Below, one piece after another: positions 10,901 through 25,900 of a stretch of 64,000 nucleotides of DNA (position 1 is its first letter; every line of letters starts with the position of its first letter). The stretch lies in the NCBI GenBank assembly GCA_903813345.2, contig CAIIXF020000006.1:18234348-18298347 (forward strand). The letters are read 5' to 3'. This stretch comes from Owenia fusiformis. Lineage: Eukaryota; Annelida; Polychaeta; Sabellida; Oweniidae. The notes under the pieces are model-generated. The model searched no databases. It was not told the DNA's origin and saw only the letters and a program-made list of their open reading frames with translations. The translations under genes and the position numbers were made by a program.

Positions 10901-13900
10901 AATCCTACAAATACTCGGACTTCAGCAAACATGAGGTTTGGGCAAATTAGGTTCAATTATTATGCCCGGCATAAGAGAAGATCTGTTGTTATGCCGGGCA
11001 TAAGAGTAGATCTACTCTTATGCCGGGCATAAGAACAGATCTACTCTTATGCCGGGCATAAGAACAGATCTACTCTTATGCCGGGCATAAGAACAGATCT
11101 ACTCTTATGCCGGGCATAAGAACAGATCTACTCTTATGCCCGGCATAAGAACAGATCTACTCTTATGCCGGGCATAAGAACAGATCTACTCTTATGCCGG
11201 GCATAAGAACAGATCTACTCTTATGCCGGGCATAAGAACAGATCTACTCTTATGCCCGGCATAAGAATTGAACCTAATTTGCCCAAACCTCATGTTTGCT
11301 GAAGTCCGAGTATTTGTAGGATTCCGAGTTCAAATGTCGGGGTGTTTATTATACATTTAGTACACTAAGTGTAGGATAATGAAAGTTTTCTATTTTTTCA
11401 TGTACATGTAGGCCCACTATAAAGAAGTTATTTAACTGTTTGGCTGTTCTGTTTTTTTTGGATCATCCTGTATATACTTTCGTTGAATGGAATCAATATT
11501 TATCTATATAATTCAGGGCTCTCACCAGGAAATATTAAGGGTGTGGAGCTAACATCTTATAACCGTTCAATCGTGATAAATCAGATTTATGTTATGTTTT
11601 ATCCTTTTTACATGCTATTATTGTATATTCAGTCAAGTTTAGACTGTGGAAACAGTCATGATTTGCCAATAGGGTGTGGAGGGAGCTAAATAGATTGTGG
11701 TGCTGCGCCACAGTCTAAAAGCCTGGTGAGAGCCCTGCAATTACATCACATTTTTTATTTAGGTCTGTGGTGTTTAGATGAGTACTGGTACTACAGTGTG
11801 TTCACCCTTTTTATGCTGATAGCCTTTGAGGCAACTTTAGTAACACAGCAGCTGAAGAATATGACAATGATTCACAGTATGGGCAATAAACCATATTTAA
11901 TTCAAGTAAGCACTAATTATGCAAGTAATTTATGTAAGCTGGACTGCAGCGACCATATGAAATATGACAAGTTTGCTTTTGATATGCTTTAAACCATATT
12001 TGTGATACAAGCTAATTGCTTGAAAGTGGATGGCTTGGAATTCTGGCATGTTTGTATGTACATATCAGTGATCTCCCCAGCATTAAAGCAAGTGCGCGCT
12101 GTACCCACCTGAGATTTTGAAAATAGGCTTGCACCCACCTGAAAATCCATTTGCACTCCCTTGAAAATGAGAAAAATCACGAAAAATAGGCATATTTTGA
12201 CCGATTTTGGTCTAAGTTGTGAAAATGAAAAATTTGCACCCACTTGAGAAAAAATCCTGTGGAGATTATTGCATATGGATCCACACTACTCTGCAAGATT
12301 GTTGGACTCATAGATTATACAGGGTGTCAAAAAACAACGGCACCCCCCTCTACAGCAAAAAATACATAATGTTACATGGTGTGTCATATACCATTTTAAA
12401 GACAATTTAATTCTGGAGTTACCTGAAAAATTTCAGCTTTATATCTTATAATTTTACAGATTTACAGCTGATTCTTAGTAGTTGGTATGACTACCAGTTG
12501 CTGCTTGAAAAGCAGCTTATCTGGATGGATATGATTTCAATAAAAAATCAGATAAAGGTGTAGCATTGCATAATCCTCTAAGCACTTTCCTCACATTCTT
12601 CAGAATAACATCCTTACTGTATCTTTTTTCTGTTTTTCAAGAGGCTCTTTGTCCATCAATTCCTATACCCTGTTTTTCAGAACTGAGCCCATATGTTCAG
12701 TGCAGTTGAAATCAGGGCTAAGTCTTTCATATTCCACTTTCTTAAGATTTGACCTTTGACCAGTAATAGAGCAGCAAATAAAGTACCAAGGTAGCAAACT
12801 TTGAAACAATGTAGCTTTTTTAATATAAAGTTTTATTGAATGAAATTTGATAAGTAACTCCAGAATTAAATTATCTTTCAAATGAGGTATGACACGATAT
12901 GTAACATTAAGGACCTTTTGCTGTAGAGGGGGGTGCCGTTGTTTTTTGACACCCTGTACAATGACCAATTTTTTTCAGGCATTCCGTAACAGAAAATGGC
13001 GACCAATAATGAGCGATGAACTTGTCCCTGGAGACCTGATTTCAGTTGGTCGATATCAGGATGATAAACTTGTGCCTTGTGACCTGCTCCTCTTGCGGGG
13101 TTCTTGTATCGTAGATGAGTCTATGTTGACAGGGGAATCTGTTCCTGTCATGAAGGTTAGAGAATGTTTAGTTAGTTTATTGCTTTATTTACCACCCAAT
13201 TTTTTCAATAATTGCCAATAATTGAGGCAACCAGAGTTGTGAACATTGTCCCTCATAATATGATTTATAGTGTTTTCAAATGTAAATTGCAAAGTCTCTT
13301 TCCAGGAGCCAATTGAAGTGCTAGAACCTGAGGATGTGTTAGATACTACATGCCATGGTAAACTGCACATGTTGTATGGGGGAACAAAAGTTGTACAGCA
13401 TACTCCTCCCAGCAAGACTGGTCCTGGCATGAAAGGTAGAGTTATATTTACTGCATTTAGCGTTCACTATATATGTGGTGTATCTCTTAAGCATATTGGT
13501 TGCATTTTTTTGTCACATGCCCAGTATCATTCTTGTTCAACTTGCAGTTATATTTGAGCTAAAAATAAATTTATTTACTATAGCAACCAATGTATCAGTA
13601 ATTAATGGGAGTGAGATACAGTATTTTACGGCATTGAAGGGAAAATCTTTGAGAAAATTGGATTTTTTGAAAAATAGGCTAAAATTTTCAAAAAGTTCGG
13701 AAAACATGTTTTTTACCTCCTTGCCAATTTTCAATTTTATATTGAAACCTGTGTAAGTGAAACACTCTTGATACCTCAAAATAATGAACCACTTGGTATG
13801 TCTTCCACTTACAGAGGCTGATATACAATAGGCTGATATACAATTAATGATGGGTAACGATACTTAGCTTATGGAGGTGTATCTCCACTGCATTCAGATG

Positions 13901-16900
13901 GGAGCCGAGTGAACGATGATGGGTGTTTCAACTACGGAAGAGTTCAAATTGACATGTTTCACTATATTTTTGATATTAATGTATTTGCAGCTGCAGACAA
14001 TGGGTGTATAGCATATGTGTTGCAGACTAGCTTCCACACCTCCCAAGGTCGCCTTCTGAGGACAATTCTCTACGGTGTTAAACAAGTTACAGCCAACAAC
14101 CTCGAGACTTTCTTCTTCATTCTTTTCCTCCTATTCTTTGCCATCATTGCTTCATCTTATGTATGGATTGAAGGTGAGTTAACCCGAAACTCCCTATATT
14201 ATTTTCAAGTTTTCATGTTCAATGATTTTTTGAAAGTTCTAGTCAAGATAAATGATTAAACATCTGCAAAAATTATGTCAATTTTTGTTTGTCACACAGA
14301 AAGTTATCAATATAATGTCCTTAAATTCTAAAGATACATTTCTTTTTTGACACTAAAAGGGGAATCATTCTGAAAAAAATTATAATTTCTCTGAACTTTA
14401 AAATTATTTCAGCATTGTTCTTTCTCTCAAAGGTTTTCATATTTGAATTAATATTTAAAAAGAATCTTAACATTTTATTGATAGAAATAAGAATTTACTA
14501 TCATGTAATTGTATGGTCTTTAATTAAGACCTTAAAGCTGATCATTCATTTTACAGGGACAAAGAATCCTAACAGGAATAGATACAAGTTGTTCCTAGAG
14601 TGTACGTTGATCTTAACGTCTGTTGTACCTCCAGAGTTACCCATAGAACTCTCTTTGGCAGTCAATACATCTCTTATAGCACTCACCAAGTTATGTAAGT
14701 ATTTTTAGGCCATATACCGGTATGTTTAATGTCGCATGAATTCACTGATGTTAAAATTTCATATGATTTGCCTTTTATTATTTCTCTTAATCAGACATGC
14801 AATTATTAAAGCCTTTTTATTCACAATCAAGTATTGTATTTTCTAGTCATTTGATGTTGAGTTCCATAAATGTCTTCCCTCATGTTCATAATGTTGATTC
14901 TACTTCAGATGTCTTCTGTACAGAGCCATTCAGGATTCCATTTGCTGGAAAGATTGACATCTGTTGCTTTGACAAGACAGGAACCCTTACCAGTGATAAC
15001 TTGGTAGTAGAAGGGTTGGCTGGCATTGAGTAAGGAATTAGTGAAATCAGTGCTATTATATATTAGTTTAATAATCCTATTTTGGGACAGTTGAAATTGA
15101 ATTTTGGCTCGTATACAGTTAGAGATAAATTTGTGTATGATGGTATTTTTGTTTTGGATATTCATAATTTCTATGGTTTATGGTGTTTTGTGTTATGATT
15201 TGATACTACTCATAGATGTCCTCCTACATGAATTAAACCAACTATTAATTTAGATTTGGTACACATTTGAATTGATAAGTTGAAGAATCAATAAATATAC
15301 AGTATAGATAAGAAATGCAAAACTTGCAATGTTTATTTCTTTCAGGGATAAAGACAAACTTTGTGCTGTTAGTGATGCCCCACTAGAAGCAATACAGGTA
15401 TTAGCATCATGCCACTCCCTGGCACAGCTAGATGATGGGGATATAGTGGGTGACCCACTGGAGAAGGCAACTCTCCAAGCAGTTGAATGGAACATTACAA
15501 AAGGTATCAGAAACAAACAAAATTTATTTCATTTGTATTCATGTGCTACTCATACATTTTTTGAATGCATGAAAAACACCTGGGTAAGGAAAGGATGTGA
15601 CATGTTTGTATAACTAAGACAATGATATAAGAATTATTTCGCACTGATATGATCCTTGTTATGTCACCACCGAAAAGTGGTGACATATTGTTATGTTTAT
15701 GGTCTCCATTTTTGTTATGGCGGCTGGTGATCGGCGGTTGGCGTCTGTAACAAATGGTGTTGACATTTTGCATGTTAATGCCTTGTTTATAAATGTTTAA
15801 ATGCTCATTCATCTAGTGTACTAAGTTATTCACTTTTTTTTTTCGATATTGCACATAATACTTGATAATTAAAAGAAAATGAAGATAACATTCTTATAAC
15901 AGCGAATTGATTGTTACTTTCAGGAGATGCAGTTGTTCCTAAGAAAAAAGGCAGCCACCCATTAAAGATATTCCACAGGTTTCATTTCTCCAGTGCCCTG
16001 AAGCGCATGTCTGTTATTGCTGGTTATACCCCTCCAGGCTCTGTAGAGACAGATTACATTGCAACAGTGAAGGGAGCCCCGGAGACACTTCGATCTATGG
16101 TGAGTTGAAATAATACTTATTCATGTTTCATATGTATTCGGTATGATTAAGAATTCAGAGTTAAATTTAAGTCCCAATAGATTGGCTAAGTATAAAGAAG
16201 TTAAATGCTCCCATTTAAATGCAAAGACAATATATGGAGACTATTTTATCAATATACGACACTTTAGATATATTGGATACATGGAAAATGTGACTAATAC
16301 TGGTCTTGGTGTAAATAATCATCTAATATGACATTTTCTTACCTCTAAAATAAGAAGAATTCTGTTTCCAGAAGATGAGATTATCTAAATGTATAATGTA
16401 AAATGTGTACAAATATCAGAACCCCTAATACATATTCATCATATACATGTATATGTATTAGTCAAAGGTAAAGGGACTATACCACATTACTGAATAAGCT
16501 TGCTATATAAACTTGAACATTGATGTTAATATTTTCATTCCAGTTTTCTCATGTGCCCTCCCACTATGACAAGGTCTACCTAAATATGGCCAGAAGAGGG
16601 GCAAGAGTCTTGGCTCTAGGACATAAAAAACTTGGCAGTCTGTCACACCAAAGAGTATGTGTTGTTTTTGAAGATTTGTTCATATCAATTTCTGATATTT
16701 TTGAATGAAAAATAGTTGTATATGATATTATACTTTTTCTATGATCCCCTTCATTTTATCAAGACAGAAAGAGAGTATTGTAAAATATATATTAAAATAT
16801 TTTGAATTTTATACAATTATATTATGACTTAAACCTATCTATTCCAACAGGTGCGTGATATGATTAGAGGTGATATAGAAAATGGACTGACATTTGCTGG

Positions 16901-19900
16901 CTTTGTTATTATATCTTGCCCACTAAAATCTGACTCCAAGTCTGTCATCAAAGAAATTCTGCATGCATCCCATTATGTGAGTATTTTTTTCATAAGTCAA
17001 TCAAAACTAATAATAATGCAATCCAAGGACCAAAATGCAATATGATATGGAAAAAACATTCATAGCTTAGATACAAGTACAAATGTTTGTATACATTAGA
17101 TAGTTTATTATATGTGCAGTAAAACTATGGCCTCTTGTAATTTAAGAAGTTTCAGCCGATATGTTTGGACTTGTAGGTCACTATGATAACTGGGGACAAT
17201 CCATTAACAGCTTGTCATGTAGCTAAAGAATTGAAGATCACACGTAAGGAACACACACTAACATTGTGCCCCAAGGAGAACTCGGGTAAGTTGTTGTCTC
17301 ATAGTGTTTTGCAAGTAATAACTCCACACACTCAGTAACACAATTCTACACATGATCAATTTTATTTAACAATTCAAATTTCAAAAAATCTAAATAGGAG
17401 TGGCTAATACTATTGTGTTTTTCTAGTGATCATCTTAGAAGTTTTCAGTAAACCCTGTTGTCAATTTGGGAAAACCATCATCAGTTTTTTAAAACCATAC
17501 AGTCTTGTTATGGGTCATTAAGACTCCATAATTGGGGATGTGATTTTGATTACGTTTATGTCCTTGATTTGTTCCTAAGAATTCTCCAACAAGATTGAAT
17601 TTACAAGTATCAATTTGTTAAGTAGACTTGGACACTAATGATTTGATTATAGTCTATCTTTGTTCATAGTTTGCTCACATTTGTAATGAAATTTGAGTTT
17701 TTTTCAAATATTTGGCAAATAAAAAATGAAACTCAAATTCTAGAGAGTGGATGTTTTTATCAATCCTTCCTTCTCAGCTATGATATATATTCCTGGGTAA
17801 TTTACTCCAAACAACTTAACTGTAAAAATATCTTGTTTTGAGGTGATCATTGCTATATTTGATTGCTATTGCTACATTTATAGATGATTGGCACTGGGTG
17901 AGTATAGATGGCACTGTCACTCAACATGCTATACCTGACGATGGTTTCAAGAGGCTTCTCTCGACATATGATCTTTGTCTCACAGGAGAGGTAAAAACAT
18001 ATTTTTTCTCGTTGAATATTAATTTACTTGTATTAATGTATGTCTAATTTTGAAAGTTACAAGGCTAGGGATTTGTTTGGTCAGTGCATGTAAGATTAAT
18101 GTATTATTTAAATCAATAATGTACAGTTACCAAGTGGTGTCATCAATGAAACATTGGACTTTTACTTGATATATTCCTGTCAGGTCAAAGCAAACAGAAA
18201 ATTGAATTTATAATTTGACTCTTAGTTGCTGTTGCTTGACATCCAAGAAAAAGTGAACATTCTATAGTGTTTACATGGAATGACACGATGATTCACTTAC
18301 TACGCAAATGAATAACTAAATTCCTTGGATTTTTTTTGTGTTTTTTTCTTTGAATTTGAGCCCAAAATTGAGCACTCTCACCCAAGAAGAAACAATAAAT
18401 TAAAACTTGTATTTCAGGATGTAATCTTAAAACTCCATGTTTCAAAAACATAATTTAACTGCATTGTTCCAGGCATTAAAGCAGCTCCAAAGGAACAGTA
18501 GCAAATTTCTGGCAAGAATTCTACCTCATGTCAGAGTATTTGCAAGGGTGGCACCTAAGCAAAAGGTAAAGACTTTCAACATCAGCCAATTTTACATTGA
18601 ACTACTGGTACTATTTAGCCCCTGGTTCTCATCTTAATATTTCATGCCATCAAGTGGTGACCAGCACAAGTAGTGATGACATATTAAGGAACCACTTTTG
18701 TGACCTGTGTCAGAGTTTTGCATTGGTGTTCTATGCCTGCAACATTGTATTGTGATAACAGATGTACAGTACTGTATATGTATGTGATAAAGTATTTGAG
18801 AATTTAAGATCAATGAAAATTAAACACATAGCCAACCAGGAATGGTTCTATATATTTATAATACCAAAGTTGCTCTGCTCTTGCCACCTTAATTCAGATT
18901 ATAGTAGTATTATGTCATTGTATTACATTCCCAGCGAAGCATTTGTATTGAAGTCAATGGAGCTGAAGGTCGGCTATATATTCCTGTATAGCCGCCAAAC
19001 CTTTTACCATGACAATCTTATGACGTCATCGGGACGACATGTTTCATTTCTTCCTACTTTCACTCGCACACAGACACGTGGCGTCATTGATATAATGTAG
19101 CCATGATATAAAAGTATTTATCCCATACTTTGACGTGTTACAGGTACATAAAGCCGGTTTGTAAAAACTTATATTTTCATCAGCAGGCAGATATAGCTTA
19201 ACGTCCCGCTCCGAGCGGGCAGATATAGTATATCTGCCCGCTACGTCATAATCGCCGCTCGCATATTTGTTCATAATTTGTAACGTTCGCGTAATGACTG
19301 TAAACGACAATCTATTTGATGGTTTAAAAAAGGGAAGGAGTATCCACTTAATCAATCAGAAATTCGAGAAAATAAATGTGGGAATATTTGAGAGAACAGG
19401 AAAATCCGCCAACGGCCAAGAAAACAAAACTGGACATGAATATTCTAAAATATTTCCACGATTGAACAATGTGAACCAGATGACCAAGATTGGTATGGGA
19501 TAAATATATTATATTTGCCTCGGGATAATCCCAATATCCTGAACCTCATATAGGATAATCTCTATGTAATACAACAGTTATGTCCGTATCATTGAATATA
19601 TGCCTTCGGTCTGTCGTAATATAACCCTCGCAATATATTGGTGACAGACCTTAGGAATATATTCAATGACAGGGACATAACTGCTAAGTATTGCATGTTG
19701 CAGGAGGTTGTCATCACCACATTGAAGCAGCTTGGGTTCACAACACTCATGTGTGGCGATGGGACCAATGATGTAGGGGCTTTGAAACATGCTCATGTTG
19801 GTAAGTTCAAATGTTGATGAATTATCAGCTATACCAGGAGGGTGACTTCTAGAGTGCTGCTGAGTCGATAAAAGGCTGGCGCTGGCTAAAACTGTCTTAG

Positions 19901-22900
19901 CCGCATAAAGATACCAGTTCCTGTCAGATCAATAGGGGGAACTGTTCCTACCGTCAAATATCAAGTTACAAGTTTATCCTAACACACATATATGCCTTTT
20001 GGTGTCTCGTGTGAAATAATTGTAACTGAAATGAAAATGAAAATCTACATTAAATAGATATTAGCACTTTTTGACTTATTTAAAAAGATGGATTATATTT
20101 AGTCCAAAGAGAAAATTTTGTAAAATTAGTACAAAATGTACACCGCTTTTTGTTTTCTGTTTTAGGTGTAGCTTTATTAGCAAATGCACCAGAGAAAATC
20201 CCAGAGAAGAAAAAGAAGAAAGATGAAGTAAGTATGAATTCAAAACTTCTCTTAATGTACAACTAGGTCTTCACTTGGGTAGGTGATCATAAATTTGATT
20301 GAACTTAACACTTCCTTGAATTTGATTTTGAATTTTTGATTTGAATTTGATTTTGAGTTGTTAATAAAAATAATGTCATTACCCAGTCATCTCATGATTT
20401 CAAAATAGGCCTAGATACATTTAAATCCCAAGATCAAACAATGAAAGATAATGCAGAGAGAATATTGATATTTTAGCTAACAATACTGAATGAATAAAAC
20501 CTGATGTTTTGATCTTGGTTATTTACCAGGGCTCCAGTGTAGATGGAGATGTTTCAACTAATGATAGAATAGCTCAGTTGGAAAAGAAAGGAAAAATTGG
20601 TGCTAGAAATGTCAGATCTCGCAGTCATCCTAAAGATAATGTCATACCTGCACAGGTAAGTCACACTTGCATAGGTGAGATGATACACCTGCACAGGTAA
20701 GTCACATTTGTACAGGTTCAATGTAACACTTGCACAGGTCAGGTCACACCTGCATGGTTGAGTCACACTAGCAAGAAATATGTTAGTTGCTTTCACAAGT
20801 TAGATGTTGCACCTTAAGTGGAATAATTTTTAATGGGGCTCATTCAAAATGTATTGAAGGAATAGGTTTCCTTTAGTGCATGTGCTAAAGCATACATTTG
20901 TTGAATGACATAACTTTTACATTCTATTTATGTTTAAGCTCAATAAAAATGGGCATTATATAATCACCCTCCTTACCATATAATGCCAACAGGCAATTAC
21001 TTTGCATATACATATAATTGCATATTAAAGTTTCACTCTTATGTTTGCATGTATTTTGTTTTGTAGAAGAAACTGCAGGCTTTAATGAAGGAAATGGAAG
21101 AAGAAGAGAAAGCTCAAGTTGTCAAATTAGGCGACGCCAGTATAGCTTCCCCATTCACATATAAACTCTCTAGTTGTGTAGCAGGTACAATTTTAGAATA
21201 CTCGTAGAAAAGCAAAACTGACTAATCTCTGATAAAATTTTTATTCAGTTGTTTTCTGACATTTATTTTCTTTAGAGAAAACTAATAAGATTTGTATCAA
21301 TATTTGATTATTTTTCTATTTTCAGTAAGTCATATAATCAAGCAGGGCAGATGTACCTTAGTGACCACTCTCCAGATGTTCAAGATTCTGGCTCTAAATG
21401 CTCTGATCTTGGCCTACAGTCAGAGTGTGTTATATCTAGCAGGGATCAAGTTCAGTGATGCCCAGGCTACCATGCAGGGACTGCTTCTTGCTGGTTGTTT
21501 CTTATTTATATCAAGGTCAAGGGTAAGTGGATACCTTTAATACAACGAGCACCTGAAGTGATTCACAGCCTACAGACCCTTGTAATGATTGTGAGTGGGG
21601 GGGTATTTGTTGCCTTGTTAAACATCCCCATCCTCCTATAATTGAACCAAATTTTGAGAAAACAAACTCAATTTTTAGATGTCTAGGTACCAGTTTTTAT
21701 TTAATTGACAATTGTAACTTGAATATGGTCATATAGGCTTAAGATAATATTGTAATGAAAGGAATTCCTGGACTGTACACTACATATGTTTCAGTTTCAG
21801 TATTCTTTCATTAACATTTAAAACCACAGAATTTCCATTTCTTGAATACTTAAATCTGACTCAAGGATGCATTGAGACAATAGGAGTGACACAATCAAGA
21901 CCCCTGAACTTTGTTTTGTTGTTTAATCATAATTGTAAGTTTGGAGGGAAACCAAAATGAGGCTGAGTGATGTCAAGGGAATACCATGTCTGACATGCAG
22001 CCCAGTGCACAAATTTTCAAAATCCATCGATAAGTTTAAATTTGAAATAACCCAAATTCTCCCAACCGTGTTCCGCCATTTTGCTCTAAGGTGACCCAAT
22101 GACTGATCAACTGACCAATGAAAATTTATGTTCCAGAGAGTGTTCCTATACCCACTGGCATTTTTAAATGTCACATGATCAGATCTTTATAATAACTATT
22201 TCTGAGTGATATAAAAATGTTTTCTCAAAATACTCATATGTTGTCAGTGTAAAATGTCTTGAATATAATTATATATATGACCATTCTCTGATTTTATACA
22301 CGAAACACAATATCTTTATTCCAAGTATCATACATACAATATTATATTTATTGTTTCAGCCATTAAAAGTATTATCCAAGGAGAGGCCACTACCAAATAT
22401 ATTTAATGTCTATACTATACTGACTGTCCTGCTGCAGTTTGCTGTCCACTTCTGGTCATTAGTTACATTGAAACATCAGGCAGAAATCCACTCACCTAAA
22501 AAGTAAGTATGTGCAAATTCATTAAATCATGTTTGAATAATATCTGTCATTTCCCTAGGGGAGAGTATTTGTACTGAAAGAAGCATTTTAAGAACATTTT
22601 TATTAGAAGAGGTGAAAAGACCCAATTGATTTCCAAGTTGATGAATTGAATTATTTCGGGTTGAGTGTAAAATTGGAGAAAAAAGAAATGAAACGGAATA
22701 AAAGATCCGTGAACATTCTACTTAGAATTGCATTAAATATATGAGCCTGGCCATAGGAAAACCGGTCTTATTACGAAAATTAAAATTGAAAATTTGCCCA
22801 AGATTAAGAGGAAAATGTGCTAAATTCAAATCCGACACATTTAATTTGCACATTTAAATGAAAAATATATAGATGTATTTGCAATGAAATCATTTTTCTT

Positions 22901-25900
22901 AAAGCATCTCTCCATTTACAACCTGAATTTACAATCTGAGTCGCAATCCTGTGACATCGTCATTTCTCCAACCTTAATTTGGCCATTTATCCTAGATCCT
23001 ACGCATCTGACTTAAGGAATAAAGAATCGTGTATCATTCTAAACTGGAAATATAAAAGCATGAGTGTATGTACTAACCCATACCCATAATGCATGAAGGT
23101 GGAGCCATTTTAAAGAATAGTACTGCTCAGTCTGTGCATATCTCAAAAATTAAATGCAAAACAAAATCATCTGTATAAGGTTCGTGTTCTAAAGTATCTA
23201 CAACTGATTTTAAATTGATTGATTTTAAAGTGTATTTCTTTCAAATCAAAATCAATTTTACAGATTTTCCAAACAAGGACAGATGCATAAAAAGCTTTTC
23301 ATAGTCATAAGCTTATTGAATCTTAAATCAGGAAACCTGATGAATTGAAAAGCAATGTCTGATTAATTTCTGAAGAATTGAACAACTAGTTTCTGAATGA
23401 TAAACTTAGAATATTTTGAATTAATCTGAATAGCCAAATTAAGTCCAAGTCATGAATTCTTGTCACACATTGCAAAATAGTTTATAGGATATCGAATACA
23501 ATACGATATGAAATCACTTTAAAGAACATGTTTTCAAGGAATCGTTTTGCACGGGTCACATTGTTTCAATCAGTTTCACATTTTAGATGGCTGATCTGGA
23601 TAATGTACATTCTCCCTCTGAATTGAATATTTCCTCATAGTTAATATATTCACATATATTCAGACATTCTTTCAATTTGAGCCAGTTCATTCTTAAACAG
23701 AACTAATTCGCCTACTTTAAATTGCAATTCATTCATTTTTTGTGCATCCATTTCATTGCAAATACAAAAGTTGAGGGAGTGAATAGAACAGCCAATTTGA
23801 AATTATGAAATTGGTGTAATCTAAAAGTGACCTTGGGTGCAATTAGACTAGTATATTGCAATTCAGTTATATGAAATACTCTGTTTTGATTGGCTGGAAT
23901 ATCTTGCCTAAAATCATGGTGGAATGTCATTCCAATTCAATTTATTATGATACTATAAAATCCTGATTTGCTAATTATCAAGTTGTCTTGTTTTTTTCCT
24001 GTCAAGAAATCACTGTTGGAGCTTCATCCAAATGATTTTCACGTCCTCTAAGTCAATTTTTTCATAATGGTGTGTTCAATGTTCAAATAGGAGGTGTTCC
24101 AATGAATCTGACTTCAGTAAAGTGTTCTACTTGCAAGATGTTATTAGCATTTATTGGCAGTTTTTTACTATATTTGACTGTAGACTCATTTGAAAGGTCC
24201 ACGTAAATCCATGAAAAGATTTATTTATTTATTTATTTATTTTATTAAAGTGTCACTTGTATCATATCATACAACCAGCCCTATCTGGGCTTATGAGACA
24301 CATTTGAACATTTTAAAATAACTAGTTATTGTTTAAAAATAAAGTCTTTCCTGATCTGCATTATGTCAATTAAATACTGACCAAACATCTTAGTGTATCT
24401 TTTACTTTTAAAAATGTCACTTAAAGTCAGACTCTCTATTTCCAATTTTTCAAAGAACTCATTTCTTTTTTTCCTATATGCACTACAATCAAAAATAAAA
24501 TGCTTTTCATCTTCGATTCCACCCGACTTACAAATGTTACAAAAACGCTCATTTACATTGGTATTTACAAATCTGCCAGTTTCAATATGCAAGATTATTC
24601 AAAAAGGGGTCTTAAACTTCTTCAAAAGTAGAATGGTATTGAAAGTCTAGTTTTGAAAATATCAATTTTCGATGACCAAAATTTTGCTAAAAACAATGGA
24701 TAGCACGAGTTTTCCTTATGGGAAAATAACATGGGATATGTGTTTTTTAACTTTAACACATTTCAATACCAATCCCCATTTCAGAAGTTGTAAATATCTT
24801 GTAGAAGAAACTTTCGATATGGTTAAATCGAGAAAAACAAGATCCTCTTTTTAGAAAATAAGCATAACATTTTTTAAACAGTGCCCAGATGGGGTCTTAA
24901 ACCATAATTTTTCAGAGAGTTGGATTGATATGTTACTATCACGGGAACTTCAATTGAAAGAAAAATTATTTTTATAAAAACCACTGTATTTATGGCCAGA
25001 AAGTACTCATGGTGAAGGATATGACCGTCTAAAATCACTTACTATACTACTCATGGACCTTTTGTGTTTTAATTCCAGCAATTGGTCTTAACCTTTTACT
25101 GGATTTTGAAAAAGCCCCAAGAGCCTTTCAAGTACTATATCATTTAAAGATAAAGGACCATATAGGAATCCAACTTACTGTTGTCGTCCATTTTGAATAT
25201 CATGTGATAGATACATACATGTATAAGGCTTGTAGGACCATGTAGGGAAAGCTAAGGGGAATCCACTGATACCAAGCAATACCAAAGAATTATGGGAGCT
25301 ACTCACTTCTTTGGAGATACTGGAATTCGAATTACTATTGGACTGATCAGAGTCAGATGTTTGTTCACAATCACATATTTGTCTTTGTTCCAGCATGACT
25401 AATATTACATTAGGTGAAGATGGGGAAGAGATTGAAACATTCATAGATCTAGAGGCTGACTTTGCTCCCACCCTACTCAACTCTACCATATATATCATAT
25501 CCATGGGAATGCAGGTCACAACATTCGCTGTCAATTACAAGGTAAAACTTTTTCCAAGTGCTTGTTGGATTTAATGATTTTTTATGTCACCACCAAAAAG
25601 TGGTGACATATTGTTATGATCTCCGTTTTTTTGACAGTGATTAGCGGTTGGCTGTTGGCGATCGGTGTCTGTAACAAATTCTTACAACTTCCAATAACTT
25701 AACAAATACTGTTTAGATTGACTTCAACCTTTTTCAAAATCATCTACAAGTTTTCAGAAGTTCAAATCTGACTTTATATTTAAGATTTGACCTTCAATAA
25801 CCATTTCAAGGTCCAAAAGGTCAAATGGTATCTTTTCAAGTTGCTTCAAATTGACCAATTTTTTTTAAAAATCATCTACAAGTTATCAGAAGTTCAAATG

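Noticed and set aside
10960-11264. Regular 29-bp repeats with constant spacing that resemble a CRISPR array
   Set aside because: Spacers are nearly identical, the repeats are palindromes inside a foldback element, and the locus is an intron of an animal gene.
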